DNA from: Brevirhabdus pacifica | GTDB lineage: Bacteria; Pseudomonadota; Alphaproteobacteria; Rhodobacterales; Rhodobacteraceae | Assembly: GCF_002797755.1 (NCBI RefSeq) | Contig: NZ_PGFI01000011.1 | Span: 806,001 to 870,000, forward strand | Length of the DNA: 64,000 bases | Direction of reading: 5' to 3' | Part shown: piece by piece, positions 42,098-51,353 of the stretch | Layout: every line of letters starts with the position of its first letter | Numbering within the stretch: position 1 is the first letter of the stretch | Program-made: the position numbers and the translations under genes | Notes under the pieces: generated by a model | Told to the model about the DNA's origin: nothing | The model's database searches: none | Seen by the model: only the letters and a program-made list of their open reading frames with translations

Positions 42098-43318
42098 TTA
42101 TGCGGCGCGGGCGGCGCGTTGCAGCGCGGCGATGCCCGGCAATGTCCGGCCTTCGAGCCATTCCAGAAATGCGCCGCCGGCGGCGGACACATAGGTGAAG
42201 TCCTGCGTCGCGTTGGCGGCGTTCAGCGCGGCCACGGTGTCGCCGCCCCCCGCCACCGCCGTAACGAGGCCGCGGGCCGCCAGCCGGCCCGCGTGGGCGG
42301 CAAGCCGCGTCGTGGCGCGGTCGAATGGCGGCATCTCGAACGCGCCCAGCGGCCCGTTCCAAAGGATCGTCGCGGCGCCCGACAGCTCCTGCTCGAAGGC
42401 CCGGGTGCTGCGCTCGCCGGCGTCGAGGATCATCGCGTCCTCGGGGCAGGCGTGGGCGGGCAGGGCCTCCCAGGCGGCGCCGGCGGCGAATTCGCGGGCG
42501 ACGATCACGTCATGGGGCAGCATCAGGCGGCACCCGGCGTCCTTCGCGGTCGCCCGGATCTCGGCCACCACCTCGAGGCAGTCGGCCTCGTGCAGGGATC
42601 GCCCGACGTTGCAGCCGTCGGCGAAAAGGAAGGTGTTGGCCATGCCGCCGCCGATGATGATCGTGTCCATCCGCTGCACCAGATTGCGCAGCACCGCGAT
42701 CTTGCTGGAGACCTTGGCGCCGCCGACGATCGCGACGCAGGGCCGGGTGGGGGTCTCGAGCGCGGTCGTGAGCGCCTCGATCTCCTCCATCAGCAGGGGG
42801 CCGGCACAGGCGGGCATCATGCGTGCAACGGCCTCGGTCGAGGCATGGGCGCGGTGGGCGCAGGAGAAGGCGTCGTTGACATAGACATCGCCCAGCAGGG
42901 CGAACTGGGCAGCGAGGGCCGGATCGTTGGCCTCCTCGCCGGGGTTGTAGCGCACGTTCTCGCACAACAGCGCCTCGCCATCGGCAAGGCTTTCGCTGAG
43001 GGTCACGGCCGACTGGCCACAGCTTATGTCCGAGAAAAGGACCCGCGCGCCCATGGCCTTCGAGAGCAGCGGACGCAGCTTGTCGACCGAGTAGGTCGGG
43101 TCCATGTCGCCCTCGGGCCGGCCCATGTGGGTGAGGATCACCAGCCGCGCCCCGGCGGCGAGAAGCGGGCGCATGCCGGCGGCGAACCGCTCCAGCCGGG
43201 TCGCGTCGGTGACGCGGCCGTCCTGCATCGGCACATTCAGGTCGGCGCGCACCAGCAGGCGAAGACCCCGCACGTCCAGGTCGGTGACCGGGCGGATATC
43301 CATGTTCGCCACGCTCAT
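42098..43318 (-). CDS. cbbK: Phosphoglycerate kinase
   Basis: This 406-residue enzyme phosphorylates 3-phosphoglycerate in the Calvin cycle (reversed in glycolysis). It has the N-terminal substrate loop [11 protein letters not shown] near residue 24, THMGRPEG near 63, and nucleotide-site motifs [10 protein letters not shown] near 200 and [11 protein letters not shown] near 360. Its ATG overlaps the cbbT stop, and cbbA follows after 12 bp, so it is a full member of the cbb operon. It is probably a second pgk copy besides a housekeeping one. Confidence 0.95.
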   Translation of the reverse strand: MSVANMDIRPVTDLDVRGLRLLVRADLNVPMQDGRVTDATRLERFAAGMRPLLAAGARLVILTHMGRPEGDMDPTYSVDKLRPLLSKAMGARVLFSDISCGQSAVTLSESLADGEALLCENVRYNPGEEANDPALAAQFALLGDVYVNDAFSCAHRAHASTEAVARMMPACAGPLLMEEIEALTTALETPTRPCVAIVGGAKVSSKIAVLRNLVQRMDTIIIGGGMANTFLFADGCNVGRSLHEADCLEVVAEIRATAKDAGCRLMLPHDVIVAREFAAGAAWEALPAHACPEDAMILDAGERSTRAFEQELSGAATILWNGPLGAFEMPPFDRATTRLAAHAGRLAARGLVTAVAGGGDTVAALNAANATQDFTYVSAAGGAFLEWLEGRTLPGIAALQRAARAA

Positions 43319-45342
43319 GCCAGCAGTTCGCGCGCGGTCTTGGCGACGTTCTCGGCGGTGATGCCGAAGCGGGCGTAGAGGGCCGGGGCAGGGGCCGAGG
43401 CACCGAAACCGGTCATGCCGACGAAGGCATCCTCACGGTCCAGCATCCGGTCCCAGCCCTGGCGCACTGCGGCCTCGATGCCGATGCGGGGGGCATCGCC
43501 CAGGACCGTGCGGCGATAGCGGCAGTCCTGGCGCTCGAACGCTTCGAAGCAGGGGGCCGAGACGACGGCGGCGGTGATCCCCTCGGCCTCGAGCAGGTCG
43601 GCGGCGGCCAGGGCGATCTCGACCTCCGAGCCGGTGGCGATCAGGGTCACGTCGCGCGCCCCTTCGGGCCGGCGCAGCAGGTAGGCGCCAAGCGCGGTCA
43701 GGTTCTGGCTGGCGTCATGGTCCGCGTCGCGCAGGGTGGGCAGATTCTGGCGCGACAGGCACATCAGCGTCGGCGTCGCGGTGGACCGGGCGGCCAGTTC
43801 CCAAGCCTCGGCGGTTTCGACCGCGTCGGCGGGGCGGATCACGTCGAGATTTGGCATCGCCCGGAGCGAGGCGATCTGTTCCACCGGCTGGTGGGTCGGC
43901 CCGTCCTCGCCCAGGCCGATCGAGTCGTGGGTCATCACGTAGGTGACCGGAAGACCCATCAGCGCCGACAGCCGGATCGAGGGGCGGCAGTAATCGGCGA
44001 AGGCCAGGAATGTCCCGCCATAGGGGCGCAGGCCCCCGTGCAGGGCGATGCCGTTCATCGCGGCGGCCATGCCGTGTTCGCGAATGCCGTAGTGGATGTA
44101 GTCCCCGCTGTAATCCTCGGCCGTGACGGGCCGCATCTTGCTGGAGCGCGTGTTGTTCGAGCCCGTCAGGTCCGCCGAGCCGCCGACCGAGTTGGGCATC
44201 GCGGCGTTCAGCGTCTCCAGCGCCATCTCGGAGGCCTTGCGGGTCGCGACCTTGGGCCGGTCCTTCAGCAGGGCGCGGCGGTGCTCGGCCATGGCCTTGC
44301 CGATGCGACAGGCCTCGGGCGCGGCCATGTGCCGATCGAAGGCGGCGGTATCGGGGTGTGCCTTGCGGCGGCCTTCCCAGGCGGTGCGGGCCTCAGCCCC
44401 GCGCTCGGCCACGGCGCACCAGAGGGCGGCAGCCTCGGCGGGGATGTCGAAGGCAGCGTGGGGCCAACCCAGCTCCTTGCGCGCGGCGGCAATCTCGTCG
44501 GCGCCCAGGGGGGCGCCATGCACGCCCGAGCCGCCCTGCTTGTTGGGCGCGCCATAGCCGATGACGGTGCGGCAAGCGATGAGGCTGGGGCGGGGGTCCT
44601 GGCGGGCCTCGGCGATGGCTTGGGCGATGGCCTCGGGGTCGTGGCCGTCCACCTTGGTGACATGCCAGCCGCAGGCCGCGAAGCGCGCCGCCTGATCGGT
44701 CGAGGTCGACAGGTCGGTCGAGCCGTCGATGGTGATGCCGTTGTCGTCCCACATCACGATCAGCCGGCCCAGCTTCAGGTGGCCCGCCATGTCGGCGGCC
44801 TCGTGGCTGATGCCTTCCATCAGGCAGCCGTCGCCGGCCATGACATAGGTGTGGTGATCGACCAGATCGTCGTCGAAGCGGGCGTTCATCATCCGCTCGG
44901 CCAGCGCCATGCCAACGGCGGTGGCGATGCCCTGGCCCAGCGGGCCGGTGGTGGTCTCGATCCCCGCCGCATGGCCGTATTCCGGATGGCCCGCCGTGCG
45001 GAACCCGTCCTGACGGAAGTTGCGCAGCTGGTCGATGTCCATGTCGGCGTAGCCCAACAGGTGATGCACCGAATAAAGCAGCATCGAGCCGTGGCCCGCC
45101 GACAGCACGAAGCGGTCACGGTCGGGCCAGTCGGGGGCGGCGGGATCGACGTTCAGAAAGCGGTTGAACAGGACGGCTGCCACATCGGCCATGCCCATCG
45201 GCATGCCGGGGTGGCCGGAATTGGCGGCCTCGACCGCGTCCATCGTCAGCGCGCGGATCGCGTTGGCCATCAGCCGTTCATCGGCCTTGGTGGCCGGGGC
45301 GGTCCCCGCAGCGGGGGCAGAGACATTCACATGGGTGTTCAT
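43315..45342 (-). CDS. cbbT: Transketolase (Calvin cycle type)
   Basis: This 675-residue thiamine-diphosphate enzyme exchanges two-carbon units among sugar phosphates to regenerate pentose phosphates. It has [17 protein letters not shown] near residue 42, the ThDP motif beginning [16 protein letters not shown] near 168, and the pyrimidine-domain motif [13 protein letters not shown] near 480. ATG 45342 is preferred because GAGGA is 7 nt upstream; a TTG two codons earlier is possible. It lies 21 bp after cbbP and is coupled to cbbK. Confidence 0.96.
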   Translation of the reverse strand: MNTHVNVSAPAAGTAPATKADERLMANAIRALTMDAVEAANSGHPGMPMGMADVAAVLFNRFLNVDPAAPDWPDRDRFVLSAGHGSMLLYSVHHLLGYADMDIDQLRNFRQDGFRTAGHPEYGHAAGIETTTGPLGQGIATAVGMALAERMMNARFDDDLVDHHTYVMAGDGCLMEGISHEAADMAGHLKLGRLIVMWDDNGITIDGSTDLSTSTDQAARFAACGWHVTKVDGHDPEAIAQAIAEARQDPRPSLIACRTVIGYGAPNKQGGSGVHGAPLGADEIAAARKELGWPHAAFDIPAEAAALWCAVAERGAEARTAWEGRRKAHPDTAAFDRHMAAPEACRIGKAMAEHRRALLKDRPKVATRKASEMALETLNAAMPNSVGGSADLTGSNNTRSSKMRPVTAEDYSGDYIHYGIREHGMAAAMNGIALHGGLRPYGGTFLAFADYCRPSIRLSALMGLPVTYVMTHDSIGLGEDGPTHQPVEQIASLRAMPNLDVIRPADAVETAEAWELAARSTATPTLMCLSRQNLPTLRDADHDASQNLTALGAYLLRRPEGARDVTLIATGSEVEIALAAADLLEAEGITAAVVSAPCFEAFERQDCRYRRTVLGDAPRIGIEAAVRQGWDRMLDREDAFVGMTGFGASAPAPALYARFGITAENVAKTARELLA

Positions 45343-45363
45343 GGTCAAATCCTCAGCAAATCA

Positions 45364-46236
45364 TCAGGCGCGGCGGGAATCGGAGACAAGGCGCTCGACC
45401 ATCGGGGTGAAGATCAGCTGCATAGCAAGATCCAGCTTGCCCCCCGGAATGACGATCGAGTTGGCGCGGCTCATCCAGCTGTTCTGGATCATCGAGGTCA
45501 GATAGCTGAAGTCGATGCCGCGCGGGTTCTTGAAGCGGATGACCACCAGGCTTTCGTCGGCGGTGGGAATCCAGCGGGCGCAGAAGGGGTTCGAGGTGTC
45601 CACGACGGGCACGCGCTGGAAATTCACGTCAGTCTCGACGAACTGCGGGCAGATGCAATGCACATAGGCATGCATGCGGCGCAGGATGACGTCGGTCACC
45701 GCCTCGGTGCTGTAGCCGCGCATGTTCTTGTCGCGGTGGATCTTCTGGATCCATTCAAGGTTGATGACGGGAACGACCCCGACCTTCAGGTCGGCCAGCT
45801 TGGCCAGATTGACCTCGTCGTTGACGACCGCCCCGTGCAGCCCTTCGTAGAACAGCAGGTCCGAGCCGGGCTCCAGCTCCTCCCAGTCGGTGAAATGTCC
45901 GGGCGGGGTGCCGAATTTCTCGGCCTCCTCCTCATCGTGGATATAGTGGCGGGTGTGCCCGGTGCCGGTCTTGGAATAATCCGAGAAGACGCGCTGAAGC
46001 TCGTCGAGGGCATTGGCCTCGAAGCTGAAGTGGCTGAAGGTCTCGTCGCCCGCCTCCAGCCGCTTGCGCAGCTCGTCCTTCATCTCGGCGCGGTTGTAGC
46101 GGTGGAAAGCATCGCCCTCGATCGCCACCGCCTTGACGCCCTCGCGCCGGAAGATCTGATCGAAGGTGGACTTGACCGTGGTCGTGCCGGCCCCGGAGGA
46201 TCCGGTGACCGAGATGATGGGGTGTTTCGTGCTCAT
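45364..46236 (-). CDS. cbbP: Phosphoribulokinase
   Basis: This 290-residue class I (bacterial octameric) phosphoribulokinase makes ribulose-1,5-bisphosphate, a metabolite with essentially no use other than RuBisCO. It has the P-loop GSSGAGTTT near residue 12, the ribulose-5-phosphate contacts EGDAFHRYNR near 40, HFSFEANALDE near 68, and FYEGLHGAV near 128. All look intact, so the protein should be active. ATG 46236 follows GGAGGG. It lies 16 bp after cbbF. Bacterial CbbP enzymes are typically activated by NADH. Confidence 0.97.
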   Translation of the reverse strand: MSTKHPIISVTGSSGAGTTTVKSTFDQIFRREGVKAVAIEGDAFHRYNRAEMKDELRKRLEAGDETFSHFSFEANALDELQRVFSDYSKTGTGHTRHYIHDEEEAEKFGTPPGHFTDWEELEPGSDLLFYEGLHGAVVNDEVNLAKLADLKVGVVPVINLEWIQKIHRDKNMRGYSTEAVTDVILRRMHAYVHCICPQFVETDVNFQRVPVVDTSNPFCARWIPTADESLVVIRFKNPRGIDFSYLTSMIQNSWMSRANSIVIPGGKLDLAMQLIFTPMVERLVSDSRRA

Positions 46237-46252
46237 GCTATTGGGGCCCTCC

Positions 46253-47260
46253 TCAGGCGCGGAACAGACCGCGATTGCCGAACAGGGCCGACACTTCGCT
46301 TTCGGGCAGGGTGTTGTAGGCGGTGACGCGCTCGACCATCTCGCGCGAGCCGAAGACCAGCGGCGTGCGCCCGTGCAACGTGTCAGCGCGCAGGCGCATC
46401 AGCGGGTCGAACCCGTCGGTGGCGCCACCGGCGGCCTGTTCGATGACAAAGGCGATGGGCGCGCATTCATAGACCATGCGCAAACGGCCCTGACCGTAGC
46501 CAGGGCGGGCGTCGCCGGGATAAAGGAACAACCCGCCCCGGGTCAGGATGCGATGGGTTTCCGCAACCAGCGACGCCACCCAGCGCATGTTGAAATCCGT
46601 GGCCCGCGGCCCCTCGGCGCCGGCAAGGCAATCGTCGATGAAGGCGCGCACCGGGCGCGACCAGTGCCGGTAGTTCGACGCGTTGATCGCGAACTCGGAC
46701 GAGGTGGCGGGAATGTTCAGCCGCTCGCTGACCAGCACGAAGCTCCGGCTCGCGGGGTCCAGCACATACTGCCGGGCGCCGTCGCCGTAGGTCACCACCA
46801 GACAGGTCTGGGGCCCATAGATGAAATAGCCCCCCGCCAGCTGCTCGGAGGCGGGGCGCAGGAAGCTGGCGTCGGCTTCCGTCTCGGCCGGGAAGATCGA
46901 GAAGATCGTGCCGATCGAGACGTTGGCGTCGATATTGGACGATCCGTCCAGCGGGTCGATCGCCAAGGCCAGTGTGCCCTCGGCGTCGAGGGGCACGACC
47001 ACGTCCTGTTCTTCGGAAGCGTACCAGCGCACGCCGGTCCCCCCAAGGGCGGCGGCGAAGGCGTCGTCGGCGATGACATCCAGGGCCTTCTGGTGATCGC
47101 CGTCGGAATTCTCGCCCACTTCGGAATGCAGGTTGGTGGTGTTCAGGGGGCCGCGGGCGATCGTCTGCGCAAGCGTGATCGCGACCTCGCAGAGCGCCGC
47201 CATTGTCGGGGCCAGGCTGGCCGGTGCGTCGGCAGCAACGCTATCGTTGTGGTGTTCCAT
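46253..47260 (-). CDS. cbbF: Fructose-1,6-bisphosphatase, class I
   Basis: This 335-residue enzyme hydrolyses fructose-1,6-bisphosphate and, in Calvin-cycle bacteria, often sedoheptulose-1,7-bisphosphate. It contains the metal-binding core [10 protein letters not shown] near residue 105 and [18 protein letters not shown] near 250. ATG 47260 follows GGGAGGGCGGTTC; a longer frame starting at 47293 lacks a ribosome site. It is the first gene of the cbb operon and is divergent from cbbR, the standard arrangement. Confidence 0.95.
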   Translation of the reverse strand: MEHHNDSVAADAPASLAPTMAALCEVAITLAQTIARGPLNTTNLHSEVGENSDGDHQKALDVIADDAFAAALGGTGVRWYASEEQDVVVPLDAEGTLALAIDPLDGSSNIDANVSIGTIFSIFPAETEADASFLRPASEQLAGGYFIYGPQTCLVVTYGDGARQYVLDPASRSFVLVSERLNIPATSSEFAINASNYRHWSRPVRAFIDDCLAGAEGPRATDFNMRWVASLVAETHRILTRGGLFLYPGDARPGYGQGRLRMVYECAPIAFVIEQAAGGATDGFDPLMRLRADTLHGRTPLVFGSREMVERVTAYNTLPESEVSALFGNRGLFRA

Positions 47261-47363
47261 GAACCGCCCTCCCTTGCGATTTGTTGGTCTCACACCGTTG
47301 TCATGGCATGGGTGGCGGTTTATTCAAATTTAAGAAACGTGAGAGAGGGTATAAAAAAAATAA
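47261..47363. promoter_or_regulatory. cbbR-cbbF shared control region
   Basis: The 103-bp divergent gap is unusually AT-rich next to cbbR. It carries TTATTCAAATTTAAGAA (47320-47336), a dyad-like T-N11-A sequence of the kind bound by LysR-type regulators such as CbbR. Its position between the two starts suits control of both. The cbbR start itself has only a distant GAGAGGG. Confidence 0.55.
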
Positions 47364-48290
47364 ATGAACCTGACCGACTCCGTGACCCTCAAACAGCTCC
47401 GTACCCTCTGTGCCATCCGCGATGCCGGAAGCCTGGCGGGGGCGGCCACGCGGCTCAACCTGACGGCTCCCGCAGTGCACACCCAGCTGCGCAAGCTCGA
47501 GGAGCAGGCGGGCTGTCTTCTGGTGGTGCGTGGGGGCGGCGCCGCGGCCCGGCTGACCATGGAAGGGGTGCGCCTGTGCGAGGCCCAGGAACGGATCGAT
47601 GCCATCCTCGCCAAGGTCGAGGCCGAGATCGCCACTCTGCGCGACGGCCACACCGGTCGCGTCTGCCTCGGGGTGGTCAGCACGGGCAAGTATTTCGCCC
47701 CCGGCCTGGTGGCCCTGGTGCGCCGCGCCCACCCCGGTCTCGATGTCGTTCTCAAGGTCGGTAACCGGGACGAAATTGTCCTTTTGCTTCAACAGGGTGT
47801 CGTCGATCTCGTCATCATGGGCCGGCCTCCCCGGCAGCCCCTGGTGACCGCCTACACCATCGGTGACCACCCCCATGTGATGATCGCCCAACCCGGCCAT
47901 CCGCTGGTCGGCAGACGGGCCGAGATCACCGCCCACGACATCCTGTCGGAGACCATAATCTCGCGCGAACAGGGCTCGGGAACGCGGATCCTGATGACCC
48001 GCTACCTCGACCGGATCGGCGAGGGGGAGCCCTATTCCACCATCGAGATGGACTCCAACGAGACCATCAAGCAGGCGGTCATGGCGGGGCTCGGAATCGC
48101 CCTCATCTCGCAGCACACGGTGATCGAGGAATTGCGCGCCGGGCGGCTGGCGCGGATCGACTTCGGGGACCTGCCGATCCTGCGCCACTGGTTCGTCCTC
48201 CACGACGCCGCGATCGAGCCGTCGGGCGCCGTGAAGACGGTTCTGGACTTCGTTCGCGACCAGCACGGCGCGTTTTTGCCGCAGCTCTAG
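47364..48290 (+). CDS. cbbR: LysR-type regulator of the cbb operon
   Basis: This 308-residue LysR protein has its HTH in LAGAATRLNLTAPAVHTQLRK-type sequence (residues about 24-44) and a C-terminal effector domain. The motifs GRVCLGVVSTGKYFAPGLV, TIEMDSNETIKQAVMAGLGIALIS and the SREQGSGTR effector loop are characteristic of CbbR. It activates the divergent cbb operon in response to metabolites such as RuBP or PEP. The protein appears intact, so the operon seems still to be regulated even though it lacks RuBisCO genes. Confidence 0.93.
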   Translation: MNLTDSVTLKQLRTLCAIRDAGSLAGAATRLNLTAPAVHTQLRKLEEQAGCLLVVRGGGAAARLTMEGVRLCEAQERIDAILAKVEAEIATLRDGHTGRVCLGVVSTGKYFAPGLVALVRRAHPGLDVVLKVGNRDEIVLLLQQGVVDLVIMGRPPRQPLVTAYTIGDHPHVMIAQPGHPLVGRRAEITAHDILSETIISREQGSGTRILMTRYLDRIGEGEPYSTIEMDSNETIKQAVMAGLGIALISQHTVIEELRAGRLARIDFGDLPILRHWFVLHDAAIEPSGAVKTVLDFVRDQHGAFLPQL

Positions 48291-48384
48291 AGCGCGAAGT
48301 GCGCGACCTCGCCACAACCTGAAGGTGACATTAGGGAGGCCATGTCGCACCCCCGGTCCCGAAATCGCCACCGCGATTCTTCAG

Positions 48385-48411
48385 TGTCGCGAAAATATCC
48401 CCGCCGGAGGC
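48385..48411. repeat. Half-copy of the CCGCCGGAGGC palindromic repeat
   Basis: The sequence tgtcgcgaaaatatccccgcc followed by ggaggc is identical over 25 bp to the left arm of the element at 37427. The matching right arm is absent; instead a separate CGAATCCC/GGGATTCG pairing follows. It lies in the 172-bp convergent gap between cbbR and the next LysR gene, on the other side of the cbb locus. Confidence 0.85.
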
Positions 48412-48444
48412 CCCCGAATCCCGTCCCGCGGACCGCCGGGCCCA

Positions 48445-48459
48445 GGGGGATTCGCCCCC
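48445..48459. terminator. Short hairpin in the convergent gap after cbbR
   Basis: The stem GGGGG-ATTCG-CCCCC lies 4 bp beyond the stop of the minus-strand LysR gene. It is short and has no T-run; listed as a weak end signal. Confidence 0.35.
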
Positions 48460-48462
48460 GCC

Positions 48463-49344
48463 TCAGGTCTCCGCCCCGGTCTCGGCCGCGTGCTCCAGCG
48501 CCACCTCGCGGGCCATCTGTGCCGCCCGTGCCGCCAGCGCATCGCGCGGATGCCCGATGTAGGAGGCCGAGAAGCTCAGCGGCCGCGGCATCCAGCCGGG
48601 ATCGAACTCCCGGATGCGGCCGGGCTGCATGCGCTCACCCAGCACCCGGGGAAAGACCCCGACGCCAAGGCCCGCCGCCACCATCTCGAACCCCGCCGAA
48701 AGCGAGCTTGACGAGAACATCTGGATCCCGTTGCCATAGCGGTCCTGCAACTGGGTGCGCAGCTCCAGGTAGGGGCGGGTCTGCCGGTGGTAGCTGATGA
48801 CCGGCACCCGGGTCAGGTCCGGCTTCTCCAGCGCCACGGGCCGGAACCAGGCCATGGCGAATTCCGGCAGCTCGACATTCTCGACGCTGTAGTCCGAGAC
48901 CGGCCCCATCAGAAGCGCCAGGTCCAGCGTCCGGTCGAAGAGGTGTTCGCGCAGGTTGCGCGAAATATCGACCGAGATCTCGATCGTCACCCTGGGATGG
49001 GTGGCGCGCAGCCGGCCAAGGAACTCGGGCAGCCAGGATTGCACGATGGTCTCGGCTACGCCCAGGCGTAGCAGGGCCGTCATGTTCTCGGGCGGGACCA
49101 CCTCGGCGCGGATACGCTCTACCGATTGCAGGATCTGTTCCGCATGGGTGCGCAGCATCACGCCCTGCTTTGTCAGCATCACCCCCTTGCGCGACCGGTC
49201 CAGAAGCTGGGTGCCCAAATCGGCCTCCAGCAGGGCGATCCGGTTCGAGACGGCGGGTTGCGAGATGTTCATCTGTTGCGCCGCCCTGCGGATCCCGCCC
49301 AGCCGCGCCACCCACAGGAAGGTGCGAAGTTGCTCAAGGGTCAT
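48463..49344 (-). CDS. LysR family regulator of the DUF1445-TRAP operon
   Basis: This 293-residue LysR-type protein has its HTH in RRAAQQMNISQPAVSNRIALLE (residues about 18-38) and an effector domain typical of small-acid sensors. It is divergent from the DUF1445-dctPQM-DUF2848 operon, so it is the obvious regulator of that unit and probably senses its substrate. ATG 49344 is close to the divergent AT-rich operator region. The effector is unknown. Confidence 0.9.
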   Translation of the reverse strand: MTLEQLRTFLWVARLGGIRRAAQQMNISQPAVSNRIALLEADLGTQLLDRSRKGVMLTKQGVMLRTHAEQILQSVERIRAEVVPPENMTALLRLGVAETIVQSWLPEFLGRLRATHPRVTIEISVDISRNLREHLFDRTLDLALLMGPVSDYSVENVELPEFAMAWFRPVALEKPDLTRVPVISYHRQTRPYLELRTQLQDRYGNGIQMFSSSSLSAGFEMVAAGLGVGVFPRVLGERMQPGRIREFDPGWMPRPLSFSASYIGHPRDALAARAAQMAREVALEHAAETGAET

Positions 49345-49406
49345 GGGCGGTCTTTCTTATGCGGATCCGGGGCGTTCCGGCCTGCATACGATCAGATTAC
49401 CGGATC

Positions 49407-49438
49407 ATAAACGATAAAAATTCAAAATTTGACATTAT
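49407..49438. promoter_or_regulatory. AT-rich LysR operator/promoter region
   Basis: Within the 120-bp divergent gap, an AT-rich island carries the dyad TCAAA-A-TTTGA (49422-49432) followed by TTGACATTATC. A second dyad-like ATC-N6-GAT (49404-49415) is just left of it. LysR proteins usually bind such T-N11-A dyads. The functional assignment is inferred from position. Confidence 0.5.
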
Positions 49439-49464
49439 CTCCCCGGCGGCGTTCTCCTTTGCCC

Positions 49465-50322
49465 ATGACAACGACCCCCTCCTTGCGCAGCCATGCGGAT
49501 TTGCGTGCCCTCGACAGCGGCGCCCTTCGGGCTGTTCTGCGCGCGGGGCAATATGCCGGCACGACGGCGGGGCTGGCCGATGGCCGCCTGCAAAGCAACA
49601 TCGTCATCCTGCCGCGGGCCCAGGCTGCCGATTTCCGCGCCTTCTGCGAGGCCAATCCAAAGCCCTGTCCGCTGAACGCGATCACCGCGCCCGGCCAGCC
49701 CGCCTTTCCCGGCCTGGGGCGCGACATCGACCTGCGCAGCGATCTGCCCTTCTACCATGTCTACCGCCACGGCGTTCTGGCCGAGCGGACGGCCGACATC
49801 ACCCACCTCTGGCAGCCCGATTTCACCGGCTTCGCGCTGGGCTGCTCGTTCACCTTCGAACGCGCGCTGATCTCCGCCGGCATCCCCATCCGCCATATTG
49901 AGCGCGGCACCGTCGTGCCCATGTACCGCACCGGGATCCAGACCGTGCGGCGCGGCGTATTCGGCGGGCCGGTGGTGATGACCATGCGCCCCATCCGCCG
50001 CGACCGGCTGGAGGAGGTGATGCAGATCTGCGCCCGCTTCCCCCATGCCCACGGCACGCCCATGCACGTGGGCGACCCGGCCGGGGTGGGGCTTTCCAGC
50101 CTCGATCATCCCGACTGGGGAGAGCCCGTGCCCGTCGCCGCCAACGAGATCCCCGTCTTTTGGGGCTGTGGCGTCACCCCGCAGGTGGCCCTGCTCGAGG
50201 CCGCGCTTCCAATCGCGATCACCCATGCGCCCGGATCCATGCTGGTGACCGATCTCGACGAAACCAAGGTGCCCCGCCCCGAAGCGGACACCATCCTTCC
50301 AACAGAAACCGAGGAAACCTGA
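49465..50322 (+). CDS. DUF1445 family protein (putative hydro-lyase / D-glutamate cyclase-like)
   Basis: This 285-residue cytoplasmic protein belongs to the UPF0317/DUF1445 family, with FALGCSFTFERALISAGIPIR near residue 120, GGPVVMTMRPI near 170, GDPAGVGLSSLDHPDWG near 205, and the Cys-containing FWGCGVTPQVALLEAALP near 232. Members are annotated as putative hydro-lyases; as I recall, the same domain is fused in the vertebrate D-glutamate cyclase. The reaction in bacteria is not settled. It is the first gene of a LysR-controlled operon with a TRAP transporter and a DUF2848 protein, so it should act on the imported acid. ATG 49465 has no strong ribosome site. Confidence 0.82.
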   Translation: MTTTPSLRSHADLRALDSGALRAVLRAGQYAGTTAGLADGRLQSNIVILPRAQAADFRAFCEANPKPCPLNAITAPGQPAFPGLGRDIDLRSDLPFYHVYRHGVLAERTADITHLWQPDFTGFALGCSFTFERALISAGIPIRHIERGTVVPMYRTGIQTVRRGVFGGPVVMTMRPIRRDRLEEVMQICARFPHAHGTPMHVGDPAGVGLSSLDHPDWGEPVPVAANEIPVFWGCGVTPQVALLEAALPIAITHAPGSMLVTDLDETKVPRPEADTILPTETEET

Positions 50323-50324
50323 CC

Positions 50325-51353
50325 ATGATGATGCGACCCCTGGCCGTAACCGCCATGCTGCTGGCCGGCACCACCCTCCAGGCCGAGACCCTTTCCGTCG
50401 TCGGAAGCTGGAGCGGCCTGCCGCTGCACAAGAATTACGAACAACCCTTCTGGACCGAGAAGCTGCCCGCCGCTGCCGGCGATCTCGACGTCAGCCTGAC
50501 CACCCATGACCAGATGGGCATCGGCGGCGGCGACGTCTTCCGCATGCTGGGCGACGGCGTCTTCGACGTGGGCATGACCGTGGCCGATTACGCCGTGGCC
50601 GACACCCCCGCGCTTGAGGGTCTCGACGTGCCGATGCTGGCCGATGACGCCGACCAGGCCAAGAAGCTGGTCGATGCCGCCCGCCCGCTGGTCGACGACA
50701 TCTACAAGGACGTCTTCAACGCCAAGGTTCTGGGCGTCGCGCCCTATCCGCCGCAGGTCGTCTTCTGCAACGCCGAGATCGGCAGCCTTGAGGATCTCAA
50801 GGGCAAGAAGGTCCGTGCCTCGGGCCGGATGACCGCCAAGCTTCTCGACGCGCTGGGCGCCGAGGGTGTCAACGTCAGCTTCGGCGAAGTGCCGGGCGCG
50901 TTGCAGAAGGGCGTGGTCGACTGTGCCGTCACCGGCGCCGGCTCGGGCTATTCCGCCGGTTGGTGGGAGGTGTCGACCCACCTGCTGCCGATCCCGCTGG
51001 GCGGCTGGGATCCGGTCGTGATCGCCATGAACATGGACAAGTGGAACAGCCTGTCGCCCGAGCTTCAGCAGACCGTGCAGACCGGGGTCGATCAGGATCT
51101 GGTCGCCCCGGCCTGGACTGCTGCCCAGGGTGCGCTTGAAACCGACATCGCCTGCCTGACCGGCAACGGCGAATGCCCCGTCGGCGACGCCCACGAGATG
51201 ACCCTGGTCGAGCCCGCCGAGGGCGATGTCGCGACCGTCCGCGAAGCCCTGACCGGCACGGTTCTGCCCGACTGGTCCGAGCGCGTGGGCGCCGAGTGGA
51301 CTGCCCGCTGGAACGATACGGTCGGCGCCGCCGCCGGTCTGACCATCGAATGA
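50325..51353 (+). CDS. TRAP transporter substrate-binding protein (DctP family)
   Basis: This 342-residue periplasmic binding protein has a Sec signal peptide (MMMRPLAVTAMLLAGTTLQA). The DctP pattern is clear: LEDLKGKKVRASGRMTAKLL near residue 155 contains the substrate-carboxylate Arg, and FGEVPGALQKGVVDCAVTGA near 185 is the usual hinge region. Four Cys residues (two in the C-terminal IACLTGNGECP segment) may form disulfides. ATG 50325 comes 2 bp after the DUF1445 stop and is coupled to dctQ by an ATGA overlap. The ligand is unknown; its neighbours suggest an acyclic or cyclic amino/hydroxy acid. Confidence 0.9.
   Translation: MMMRPLAVTAMLLAGTTLQAETLSVVGSWSGLPLHKNYEQPFWTEKLPAAAGDLDVSLTTHDQMGIGGGDVFRMLGDGVFDVGMTVADYAVADTPALEGLDVPMLADDADQAKKLVDAARPLVDDIYKDVFNAKVLGVAPYPPQVVFCNAEIGSLEDLKGKKVRASGRMTAKLLDALGAEGVNVSFGEVPGALQKGVVDCAVTGAGSGYSAGWWEVSTHLLPIPLGGWDPVVIAMNMDKWNSLSPELQQTVQTGVDQDLVAPAWTAAQGALETDIACLTGNGECPVGDAHEMTLVEPAEGDVATVREALTGTVLPDWSERVGAEWTARWNDTVGAAAGLTIE

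Noticed and set aside
49465-50322. Naming the DUF1445 gene as D-glutamate cyclase
   Set aside because: Only the family domain is shared; no catalytic evidence supports that exact reaction here.
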